From assembly GCA_041583015.1 (NCBI GenBank), contig JBFHGR010000115.1:1-9890 (forward strand): DNA of 9,890 nucleotides. The letters run 5' to 3'. Below the pieces are notes generated by a model. That model was given only the letters and a program-made list of their open reading frames with translations, had not been told where the DNA came from and searched no databases. Positions 1 to 6,639 of the stretch are shown here, in pieces (the first letter of the stretch is position 1; every line of letters starts with the position of its first letter). Both the position numbers and the translations under genes were made by a program. This DNA is from Parvicella sp041583015. Its GTDB lineage: Bacteria; Bacteroidota; Bacteroidia; Flavobacteriales_D; Parvicellaceae.

Positions 1-1062
1 AGTTCTGTAAGAAATTTGTGCAATGCCTTGCATGACGAGTATGACATTTACGTAGTAACTAGTGACACAGACCTTGGAGATGAACGCCCTTTAAAAGGAA
101 TAGTTTCTAACGAATGGCAAACAATAGAAAGCACACAAGTTTTGTACCTTCCGTATTCAAATCAAACCAAAGAGAAGTATATTGAGATATACAAAGATTT
201 AAGGCCTGACGCTGTTCATTTAAACAGTCTTTTTTCTAAATTTTTCACACTATACCCTTTGGCTATTCTCAAAAATGCCCATACAAAAATCATTGTTAGC
301 CCCAGAGGCATGCTCGGTGCTGAATCTCTAAAAATTAAACCATTTAAAAAGAAGTTGTTTTTTATCATGACCAAAACAACTGGTTTATTTAAAAAAGTAA
401 CCTGGCACGCTTCTTCTGAAATAGAAGCACAAGAAGTAAAAAAAGTTTTTGGAAAAAATGCGGAGATTATTGTTGCTCCTAACTTTTCATACTTACCCAA
501 AGAAAATAGTGACTACCTAGAAAAGAAACCAGGTTCACTCAACCTTATCTGTGTCGGTAGAATTGCACCAATTAAAAATATAGATTTTCTAATCAAGGTT
601 TTACATAACTTATCTGGTGAAGTAAATTGCAAAATCATTGGTCCTGTGGAGGACGCATCGTATTTTGAACTATGCAAAAAACTTGCAGAAAATTTACCGG
701 ACAACATAAAAGTAAATTTTATAAAAGGAGTCAACCACATTGAATTGGATGCACTACATAAAGAAAGTCACACTTTCATCTCCCCATCCAAAAATGAAAA
801 CTTTGGACATTCCATTGTAGAAGCGCTTGGACATGGTTGCCCTATCATTATTAGTGATAAAACTCCTTGGAAAAACTTAAAAGATAAAAATATTGGCGCG
901 GACCTTGCAATAGACGAAAAATTATTTACCGAAACTGTTTCTAAAATGATAGAAATGGATGATGAGACATTTAAAATTTTAAGAAAAAATGCCAGAAATG
1001 AAGCCGTTAAAATCTTTAACTCCGGTGAAATTTTAACCCAGTACAAAAACTTGTTTAGTTAA
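1..1062 (+). CDS. Glycosyltransferase, GT4 family (GT-B fold), 5' end outside window
   Basis: Probably moves a sugar from a nucleotide-sugar donor onto a growing surface polysaccharide, in the cytoplasm or at the inner membrane face. The frame is open to base 1: the first five codons read SSVRN and run straight into LCNALHDEYD. The TTG at 16 is therefore only an internal codon, and the true start lies upstream. About 353 residues are visible, close to a full GT4 protein of 360-400, so little is missing. The N-terminal half is the acceptor-side Rossmann domain (IYVVTSD near its start). The donor domain begins at the LICVGRIAPIKNIDF stretch (about bases 544-594). The hallmark EX7E motif, ENFGHSIVE, lies at bases 796-822 and is followed by GHGCPIIISD. 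The acyltransferase gene starts 6 bp after the stop, so the two are likely co-transcribed. Family is confident; donor, acceptor and linkage cannot be read from sequence. Confidence 0.9.
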   Translation, partial: SSVRNLCNALHDEYDIYVVTSDTDLGDERPLKGIVSNEWQTIESTQVLYLPYSNQTKEKYIEIYKDLRPDAVHLNSLFSKFFTLYPLAILKNAHTKIIVSPRGMLGAESLKIKPFKKKLFFIMTKTTGLFKKVTWHASSEIEAQEVKKVFGKNAEIIVAPNFSYLPKENSDYLEKKPGSLNLICVGRIAPIKNIDFLIKVLHNLSGEVNCKIIGPVEDASYFELCKKLAENLPDNIKVNFIKGVNHIELDALHKESHTFISPSKNENFGHSIVEALGHGCPIIISDKTPWKNLKDKNIGADLAIDEKLFTETVSKMIEMDDETFKILRKNARNEAVKIFNSGEILTQYKNLFS

Positions 1063-1068
1063 AAAAAA

Positions 1069-1620
1069 ATGAAAACTACCGACCTATCAAAATTCAACAA
1101 TGACTGGTATAATCCAGGAGGGAAATTAAAACGTGTATTATGGTTTATGATCAACGCTTGTATCATGCAAAGCAAATGGTTTCCTCTTTCTAATTTCAAA
1201 GTTTTTCTGCTCAGTGTTTTTGGTGCAGAAATGGGAGATAATATTGTGATTAAACCAAACGTAAATATTAAATATCCATGGAAACTAAAAGTTGGCGACA
1301 ATACATGGATAGGCGAACAAGTTTGGATTGATAATTTAGGAGATGTTAACATTGGTAAAAACGTCTGTATTTCTCAAGGTGCAATGTTATTATGTGGAAA
1401 TCACAACTACAAAAAAGAAGCATTTGATCTTGTAGTAGGCAACATCAATTTAGAAGATGGAGTTTGGATTGGAGCACATTGCGTTGTTTGCCCTGGCGTA
1501 CGAGCCAAATCACATGCTTTACTAGCCGTAAACTCGGTTGCGACAAGAACATTAGAACCTTATACCATTTATCAAGGCAATCCTGCTGTTGAAATCAGAA
1601 AAAGAGAAATAAAAAATTAA
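1069..1620 (+). CDS. WcaF-like hexapeptide-repeat acyltransferase
   Basis: Predicted O-acetyltransferase of the left-handed beta-helix family that acetylates a sugar in exopolysaccharide or O-antigen synthesis. At 183 residues it matches the usual length of WcaF-type colanic acid acetyltransferases. The N-terminal part (DLSKFNNDWYNPGG, residues 5-18) resembles the start of WcaF-like proteins. Hexapeptide turns run from about residue 55 to 160 (VGDNTWIG, VNIGKNV, LEDGVWIGAH). His112 in CGNHNY (109-114) is the probable catalytic histidine, and the end, YQGNPAVEIRKR, is typical of the family. A run of nine A residues (1061-1069) covers the spacer and the first base of the ATG, with no Shine-Dalgarno sequence. 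It follows the glycosyltransferase by 6 bp and is the last gene of that cluster. Its stop shares the TTAA at 1617-1620 with the lpxB stop. Fold and family are secure; the acceptor sugar, and whether the group is acetyl, are inferred. Confidence 0.9.
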   Translation: MKTTDLSKFNNDWYNPGGKLKRVLWFMINACIMQSKWFPLSNFKVFLLSVFGAEMGDNIVIKPNVNIKYPWKLKVGDNTWIGEQVWIDNLGDVNIGKNVCISQGAMLLCGNHNYKKEAFDLVVGNINLEDGVWIGAHCVVCPGVRAKSHALLAVNSVATRTLEPYTIYQGNPAVEIRKREIKN

Positions 1621-2741
1621 GTTTTAGCTAGATGAGCAAGCATCAATTTTGCTGTTTGCTTCGATGCCCCAACACCTCCACAATCCTGAATTAAAGACTC
1701 ATATTCAGAAAGCATTTTAGTTCTTGCCGAACCTTCCAATAATGGTGTTAACTCTGCTAATAAATTTTCTTTAGTAAGATCATTTTGAATCAATTCTGTT
1801 ACCACCTTTTTATCTTCAATCAGATTCACTAGTGAAATATACTTTACTTTAATAATTCGTTTCGCAATGTGATAAGAGATAGCGCTAGATTTATAGCATA
1901 CCACTTGAGGGACTTTAAACAATGCCGTTTCCAAAGTTGCTGTTCCTGATGTTACCAAGGCAGCATGAGCATTATTCAACAAATTATAAGTATCGCCAGT
2001 AATGAACTTTACTCTTTCATTGGTAATAAATGACTCATAAAAACTTTCATCCTGAGAGGGCGCACCCGCAATAACAAACTGATAGCCCGGATACTTTTCC
2101 ACCACAGACAACATGATAGGTAATTTGGTTTTTATCTCCTGTTTACGACTACCGGGAAGCAAAGCAATGATTTTTAAATTAGGCAATAATTGATGTTTCT
2201 CAACAAAACCTTCATGTGATATAGCCACTTTTTTGAAAGACTCCACAGCATCAATTAATGGATGACCTACAAAATCTGCTTTGTAATCAAATTGCTGGTA
2301 AAATTTTTCCTCAAAAGGAAGAATGACAAACATCCTATCCACAAATTTCCTTATTTTCTTAATTCTATTCTGTTTCCAAGCCCAAATTTGAGGCGATATA
2401 TAATACAACGTAGGAATATTCAGTTCTTTGCAAAAAGCAGCCATCCTCAAATTGAATCCAGGATAATCAATAAATATCACCGCATCTGGTTGAAAGTCTT
2501 TGATTTGTTGTTTACAAAGTTTGAAATTTTTGCTAATTGTTCTGATGTTAGCAATAACTTCTGCAAAGCCCATAAAGGCCAATTCTTTATAATGCTTTTT
2601 GATTTTAACCCCCTCATTTTCCATTAGTTCCCCTCCCCATCCTTGTATTTCAAGTTGAGAATTTTGCAAAACCAATTCCTTAACCAAATTAGCCCCATGC
2701 AAATCTCCTGACGCCTCACCAGATATGATAAATAACTTCAT
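1617..2741 (-). CDS. lpxB: Lipid-A-disaccharide synthase
   Basis: Condenses UDP-2,3-diacylglucosamine with lipid X (2,3-diacylglucosamine 1-phosphate) to give tetraacyl-disaccharide 1-phosphate, the step that forms the lipid A disaccharide at the inner membrane. The 374-residue length fits family GT19. Visible signatures are ISGEASGDLHGANL (residues 6-19), VIFIDYPGFN (88-97) with an aspartate (Asp92) matching the conserved catalytic-region Asp of E. coli LpxB, YISPQIWAWK (114-123), FVGHPLID (157-164), LPGSRKQEI (195-203) and TSGTATLE (264-271), which belongs to the nucleotide-sugar site. The ATG overlaps the upstream stop by one base (TAATG), so translation is probably coupled to the small membrane protein and surE. 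It is the last gene of the operon and runs into the stop of the convergent acyltransferase. No residue of the known motifs looks lost. Confidence 0.97.
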   Translation of the reverse strand: MKLFIISGEASGDLHGANLVKELVLQNSQLEIQGWGGELMENEGVKIKKHYKELAFMGFAEVIANIRTISKNFKLCKQQIKDFQPDAVIFIDYPGFNLRMAAFCKELNIPTLYYISPQIWAWKQNRIKKIRKFVDRMFVILPFEEKFYQQFDYKADFVGHPLIDAVESFKKVAISHEGFVEKHQLLPNLKIIALLPGSRKQEIKTKLPIMLSVVEKYPGYQFVIAGAPSQDESFYESFITNERVKFITGDTYNLLNNAHAALVTSGTATLETALFKVPQVVCYKSSAISYHIAKRIIKVKYISLVNLIEDKKVVTELIQNDLTKENLLAELTPLLEGSARTKMLSEYESLIQDCGGVGASKQTAKLMLAHLAKT

Positions 2742-3061
2742 TAATGGAGTAACATTACGAATCCTAGAATAATAATAGTAGAAAAAATTAATCCTCTTAC
2801 AGCCTTATCCATTTTCCATTGAAAAAACAATAAATAAAATGCTAACATATTAGGCAACAAACTAAAGGTCAAGATCTCTAAATAGTAGGAATTTTGTCCC
2901 ATCAAAAGATTCCAAAAGCCTTCTATAGTATAAGAACCTTGTTTATCTTTTACAAACTTAGACAGTAAAAACCCCAGTCCAAAAAGGATAAACCCAAGGC
3001 CTACTCCTAACCACAAATTATCAATTTTCTTTTTTACTTTATCCCAATTCATAATTTCCAT
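2741..3061 (-). CDS. Small three-helix membrane protein of unknown function between surE and lpxB
   Basis: I do not recognise a named family. The product has up to 106 residues. A short charged N-terminus (MNWDKVKKKIDN) is followed by three likely transmembrane helices at about residues 16-37, 61-80 and 88-105. A polar loop of about 25 residues (KDKQGSYTIEGFWNLL and following) separates the first two, and the lysines suggest a cytoplasmic N-terminus. Two starts are possible. The ATG at 3061 overlaps surE by 13 bp. The ATG at 3052 (protein MNWDKV, 103 residues) overlaps the surE TGA as ATGA by 4 bp and looks more natural. The stop overlaps the lpxB start by one base. This packing between surE and lpxB suggests a conserved operon member with an envelope role, but that is inference from position only. 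Confidence 0.8.
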   Translation of the reverse strand: MEIMNWDKVKKKIDNLWLGVGLGFILFGLGFLLSKFVKDKQGSYTIEGFWNLLMGQNSYYLEILTFSLLPNMLAFYLLFFQWKMDKAVRGLIFSTIIILGFVMLLH

Positions 3062-3816
3062 TCATTGAGTTGATTCATAGCATGATAAGCGGTCATATCA
3101 TATTGTGTTGGTACGATGGTGACAAAACCATTATCTAAATTGACCATATCCGCCTCACTTCCTTTGTCATAATTATGAAACGAACCAGCCAACCAATAAT
3201 ACTTCTTATTAAGTGGGTCAATTCTTTCATCAAAAGTATCGTCCCAATAAGCTTTTGCTTGTCGACATACACGAACACCTTTTATTTCTTCAGCTGGAAG
3301 TTTTGGAATATTCACATTTAAGCATATTCCCTTTTCCAAGCCTTCCTCCAAAACTTTATCGACAATCTTTTTTACGTATATTTTACTAGGCGAAAAATCT
3401 GCATCCCAATCGTGGTCTACCAGCGAAAATCCAATACTTGGAATTCCTTCCAAAGCACCTTCTACTGCAGCAGACATTGTTCCAGAATACAATACATTAG
3501 TAGAAACGTTACTTCCGTGATTAATTCCAGAAACAATTAAATCTGGCCTACGATCTTTTAATTCAAACATCCCTAACTTGATACAATCAACTGGGGTACC
3601 CGAACAGTAAAAAGCCTTATGTTTACCAAAATAATCGGTAGGAGTTGACCTAAGTGGTGAATTTACAGTAATAGCATGTCCCATTCCACTTTGAGGTTGA
3701 TCAGGTGCAATAATTAATAAATCTGCCATTTCGCCAACAACCTCCACTAAAGCTCTAATGCCTGGCGCAGTAAATCCGTCATCATTGGTCACTAATATTA
3801 AAGGTCTTTTACTCAT
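3049..3816 (-). CDS. surE: 5'/3'-nucleotidase SurE
   Basis: Metal-dependent cytoplasmic nucleotidase that removes phosphate from nucleoside 5'- and 3'-monophosphates; members of the family may also act on exopolyphosphate. It is named for stationary-phase survival. The 255 residues match the family length. All four metal-site positions known from Thermotoga SurE appear with the same spacing: Asp12 and Asp13 in VTNDDGF (9-15), Ser43 in QSGMGHAIT (42-50) and Asn99 in SGINHGSN (96-103). Further conserved stretches are YCSGTPVDCIK (70-80) and YSGTMSAAVEGA (110-121). It is the first gene of the operon surE, membrane protein, lpxB, and its TGA overlaps the next ATG. The leader is short, about 18 nt from the predicted start point, with a -7 promoter element at 3840-3847. 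The gene appears intact. Confidence 0.97.
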   Translation of the reverse strand: MSKRPLILVTNDDGFTAPGIRALVEVVGEMADLLIIAPDQPQSGMGHAITVNSPLRSTPTDYFGKHKAFYCSGTPVDCIKLGMFELKDRRPDLIVSGINHGSNVSTNVLYSGTMSAAVEGALEGIPSIGFSLVDHDWDADFSPSKIYVKKIVDKVLEEGLEKGICLNVNIPKLPAEEIKGVRVCRQAKAYWDDTFDERIDPLNKKYYWLAGSFHNYDKGSEADMVNLDNGFVTIVPTQYDMTAYHAMNQLNEWKL

Positions 3817-3839
3817 CTTTAGAATTCATTTAATATGTG

Positions 3840-3847
3840 CAAAACTA
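3840..3847 (-). promoter_or_regulatory. Predicted -7 promoter element for the surE operon
   Basis: On the minus strand this reads TAGTTTTG, an exact match to TAnnTTTG, the -7 element used by the primary sigma factor of Bacteroidota. It would place transcription start near 3833-3835, about 18 nt before the surE ATG. I find no TTG at the expected 17-23 bp upstream for the -33 element, so the call rests on the -7 match and its position. Confidence 0.55.
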
Positions 3848-3883
3848 ATAATTTCAAAGATTAAAGTTCTGTAAATAAAAAAT

Positions 3884-3891
3884 TACTTTTG
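3884..3891 (+). promoter_or_regulatory. Predicted -7 promoter element for the muiA-hydrolase operon
   Basis: TACTTTTG is an exact TAnnTTTG match. It predicts a start point near 3897 and a leader of about 25 nt before the ATG at 3922. The leader is A-rich (AGAAAAGAACAAT just before the ATG) and lacks a clear Shine-Dalgarno sequence, as is usual in Bacteroidota. No convincing -33 TTG lies at the normal distance. It faces the surE -7 element, with 36 bp between the two octamers. Confidence 0.55.
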
Positions 3892-3921
3892 TAAGAGAAC
3901 GTTATAATAGAAAAGAACAAT

Positions 3922-5574
3922 ATGAAATATACAATTACAGCCATCTTAACTTTGATGCTAACCATAAATAGTTTATTGGCTCAGGATGAAATAAAGAAAG
4001 AATCTGACATTGAAAGTGTAACTGTCTTTTTATCTGGTGCAGAAATTCATAGAACAGCAAAAGTTAACCTGAATGCAGGAAGCAATCAAATTATTTTTGA
4101 AAACTTATCTCCTTACATTACTCCCAACAGCATTCAAGTTAAAGCGAAAAGCAGTAACGTGACAATTGTTTCTGTAAATCACCAAGCCAACTATTTAACA
4201 GACAATTCTAATGATAAAAAATTAGACTTAATTAAAGACAGTATCGAAGATTTAACCTTCTCTCAATCCATAAGACTAGGACATCAAAGGGTTTATCAAG
4301 AAGAAAAAAGTCTTTTGCTTACCAACAAAAGCATCAAAGGAGAAACCAACGGTGTAGATGTGGAGGAATTGATGGACATGGCAGACTTTTATAGAGAAAG
4401 ACTACTAGATATTGAAACTAAATTATTGGATATTGATATGCAATTGTCAAAAATCAATAAATCATTAACAAGACTAAATCAACAAAGAAATTTACTGTCT
4501 AAAGGAAAGACCAAAAATACAAATGAAATTGTAGTAAATGTTTCTACAAAAAGTAAAAGCACAGCAGATTTTGAAATTTCTTATGTAGTAACACAAGCAA
4601 GTTGGATTCCTAAATACGACATTAGAAGTAGTGATATTTCTGAACCTATTGAACTCACTTATAAGGCAGATGTTTACAACCTATCAGGGTATGATTGGAA
4701 AAACGTAAAAGTAACTTTATCTACAGGAAATCCGAGCATTGATAACACACAACCTACAATGAATCCATGGTACTTAAAGTATTACGAAGCATACAAAAAG
4801 CAACACAATAGCGGAAAAGGTTATGGGTCAGCTAGAAAATCAAAAGCCGCTCCTGCTTATGCCACTTCCTCTCTAAAAGAAAGCCGTTATGATGATGAAG
4901 AAATGGATGAAATCGAAAGTTTAGAAAGCCTTTCTATTGCAGACTTTACACAGATGGTAGAAAGCAATGTTAACACTGAGTTTAAAATCAGTGTCCCTTA
5001 TACCATTAATTCTGACGGGAAACCTTATTTAGTAGAGATACAGGACTACGAGTTGCCTGTTGATTATTCATACCTAACTATTCCTAAGAAAGATAAAGAC
5101 GCTTTCTTATTGGCAAGAATGTCGGGATGGGGAAGTTACAACCTACTACCTGGAGAAGCAAATGTTTACTTTGAAGGTACTTATGTTGGAAATTCTTACT
5201 TAGAAACTGCATCAACAAAAGACACTTTAGATATCTCAATGGGAAGAGACAAAGGAATAGTTGTTTCACGCAAAAAAGTAGACGAATTCTGTAAAAATTC
5301 CACTCTGGGAGGTAATCATAAAACTACTAGAGCGTACGACATCGAAGTAAGAAATAACAAATCAAAATCTGTAGATATATTTGTTTATGACCAAATTCCT
5401 TTAACCACTAAAAAGGAAGTGGAAGTAAGTGTAGATGAACTAGGTGGTGCTGAATACAATGAAAAAACAGGTGAGTTAAAATGGAAAATGACTTTAGCAC
5501 CTGGCGCTACCCAAAAAGTAACTTTTAAATTTCAAGTGAAATACCCTAAAGAATATAACTTGAGTAATTTGTAG
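3922..5574 (+). CDS. Exported MuiA-family protein (DUF4140 and DUF4139 domains)
   Basis: Member of the mucoidy inhibitor MuiA family, whose biochemical role is not established. Residues 1-20 are a signal peptide (MKYTITAILT then LMLTINSLLA) with likely cleavage before Gln21, so the protein is probably periplasmic or exposed. Residues 30-130 fit DUF4140 (IESVTVFLSGAEIHR, VKAKSSNVTIVSV). Residues 147-195 are a predicted coiled coil rich in Leu and charged residues. Residues 210-548 fit DUF4139, with the hallmarks ASWIPKYDIR (226-235), NVYFEGTYVG (414-423) and GRDKGIVV (441-448). A low-complexity linker at about 290-335 (KQHNSGKGYGSARKSKAA, then an acidic DDEEMDEIE run) interrupts DUF4139. The 550-residue length is normal for the family. 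The hydrolase gene starts 2 bp downstream, so co-transcription is likely. Family is confident; a link to capsule control is inferred from the family name only. Confidence 0.9.
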   Translation: MKYTITAILTLMLTINSLLAQDEIKKESDIESVTVFLSGAEIHRTAKVNLNAGSNQIIFENLSPYITPNSIQVKAKSSNVTIVSVNHQANYLTDNSNDKKLDLIKDSIEDLTFSQSIRLGHQRVYQEEKSLLLTNKSIKGETNGVDVEELMDMADFYRERLLDIETKLLDIDMQLSKINKSLTRLNQQRNLLSKGKTKNTNEIVVNVSTKSKSTADFEISYVVTQASWIPKYDIRSSDISEPIELTYKADVYNLSGYDWKNVKVTLSTGNPSIDNTQPTMNPWYLKYYEAYKKQHNSGKGYGSARKSKAAPAYATSSLKESRYDDEEMDEIESLESLSIADFTQMVESNVNTEFKISVPYTINSDGKPYLVEIQDYELPVDYSYLTIPKKDKDAFLLARMSGWGSYNLLPGEANVYFEGTYVGNSYLETASTKDTLDISMGRDKGIVVSRKKVDEFCKNSTLGGNHKTTRAYDIEVRNNKSKSVDIFVYDQIPLTTKKEVEVSVDELGGAEYNEKTGELKWKMTLAPGATQKVTFKFQVKYPKEYNLSNL

Positions 5575-5576
5575 AA

Positions 5577-6527
5577 ATGAGCGAAAGAAAATCCTACAAC
5601 GACTATCCCGATTGGAAAAAATTTCAAACCTACTTTCCTGAAGAATTTAGGATCAAGGAAGGGGATGAACCATTGGAAGAATACTGGGAATGGACAGATT
5701 ATGATGTCCACATTGATAGATTTATTCCGACAGAGAACAATAGAAATATTAAGTTGATATTAGTACATGGGGGCGGTGGAAATGGAAGATTGCTCTCTCC
5801 TATTGGCACAGCAATGAAAAGCAAAGGTTTTGAGTGTATTGCTGCAGATATGCCTGGATTTGGATTGACCAAAATTGGCAAACCCAACAGTTACAATACA
5901 TGGGTAGACTTGGTAGATGCGCTAATTGAAAAAGAAATTGCCCGAGACGGAAAAAAAGTAATGCTTATTGGCATTAGTTTGGGAGGCATGTTGTCTTATC
6001 ATGCTGCCTGCAGAAACAAACACGTAGTAGGTTTAATGGTATCTAGCCTTGCCGAAACTTCCAAACAAGAAGTTCAAATGCAACTATCCAAAAATGCGCT
6101 AATGGGAAAGTTGAGTTATAAATCTCTAACCATGTTTAAAGGACTTTCTGACAACGTGAAAATTCCTATCAAATGGACCACAAAAATGTGGGCAATGGCC
6201 AATGATCAAAGTTTTGTAAAATTGCTCAAAAAAGACAAAGTAGGTTCTGGCAGTTGGGTTTATTTAAAGTTTTTCAGAACACTTTTTGAAGCTAAGGCAG
6301 ATATAGAACCTGAAGACTTTAAACAATGTCCCCTACTCTTTTTTCAACCCCAAAAAGATTATATTATCCCTTGGGAAATTTCCAAGCCTTATTATGATAG
6401 ATTAGCTTGTGAAAAAAATGTAATCTTCCTAGAAAACTGTGGTCATATTCCTTTGGAGCAACCAGGAATAGAACAATTGCGTGAAGCAGCAGTGAAATTC
6501 ATTAACGAAATTGACCAAAGGGCCTAA
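5577..6527 (+). CDS. Alpha/beta-fold hydrolase
   Basis: Predicted serine hydrolase (esterase, lipase or similar) of the alpha/beta-hydrolase superfamily, 316 residues, with no signal peptide and so probably cytoplasmic. The catalytic triad is readable: Ser134 in the nucleophile elbow GISLGG (132-137), Asp261 in PQKDYIIP (258-265) and His290 in CGHIPLEQP (288-296). The oxyanion-hole segment LVHGGGGNGR (62-71) and DMPGFGLT (91-98) occupy their usual places. A cap region lies at about 160-245. The N-terminal 45 residues are acidic and aromatic-rich (PDWKKFQTYFPEEF, EEYWEWTDYD) and lie before the core fold. Only 2 bp separate the ATG from the MuiA-family stop (TAG-AA-ATG), which implies translational coupling. 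Substrate cannot be predicted. Confidence 0.88.
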   Translation: MSERKSYNDYPDWKKFQTYFPEEFRIKEGDEPLEEYWEWTDYDVHIDRFIPTENNRNIKLILVHGGGGNGRLLSPIGTAMKSKGFECIAADMPGFGLTKIGKPNSYNTWVDLVDALIEKEIARDGKKVMLIGISLGGMLSYHAACRNKHVVGLMVSSLAETSKQEVQMQLSKNALMGKLSYKSLTMFKGLSDNVKIPIKWTTKMWAMANDQSFVKLLKKDKVGSGSWVYLKFFRTLFEAKADIEPEDFKQCPLLFFQPQKDYIIPWEISKPYYDRLACEKNVIFLENCGHIPLEQPGIEQLREAAVKFINEIDQRA

Positions 6528-6537
6528 CACAATAACT

Positions 6538-6594
6538 AAAGTTCCTTTTTAAACTTAAACAATGTGTGCTAATTAGAACTAGAAAGGAGACTTT
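6538..6594 (+). terminator. Imperfect inverted repeat with T-run, possible weak terminator after the hydrolase
   Basis: AAAGTTCCTTT (6538-6548) can pair with AAAGGAGACTTT (6583-6594), giving 11 base pairs with one bulged G. The right arm runs into six T residues (6592-6597). The 34-nt loop is far longer than in a standard intrinsic terminator and the stem is AT-rich, so activity is uncertain. The position, 11 bp after the hydrolase stop, suits a terminator. Confidence 0.25.
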
Positions 6595-6639
6595 TTTAAG
6601 GTTAATTAATATGTATTTACAACAAAAGGCATCTAATAA

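Noticed and set aside
16..18. TTG as the start codon of the glycosyltransferase
   Set aside because: The frame stays open upstream to base 1 and the residues there (SSVRN) fit the start of GT4 proteins, so the real start is outside the window.
2262..2627. 121-codon plus-strand frame opposite lpxB
   Set aside because: It is antisense to the motif-rich part of lpxB and its translation shows no domain or signal; it is best explained as a shadow of lpxB.
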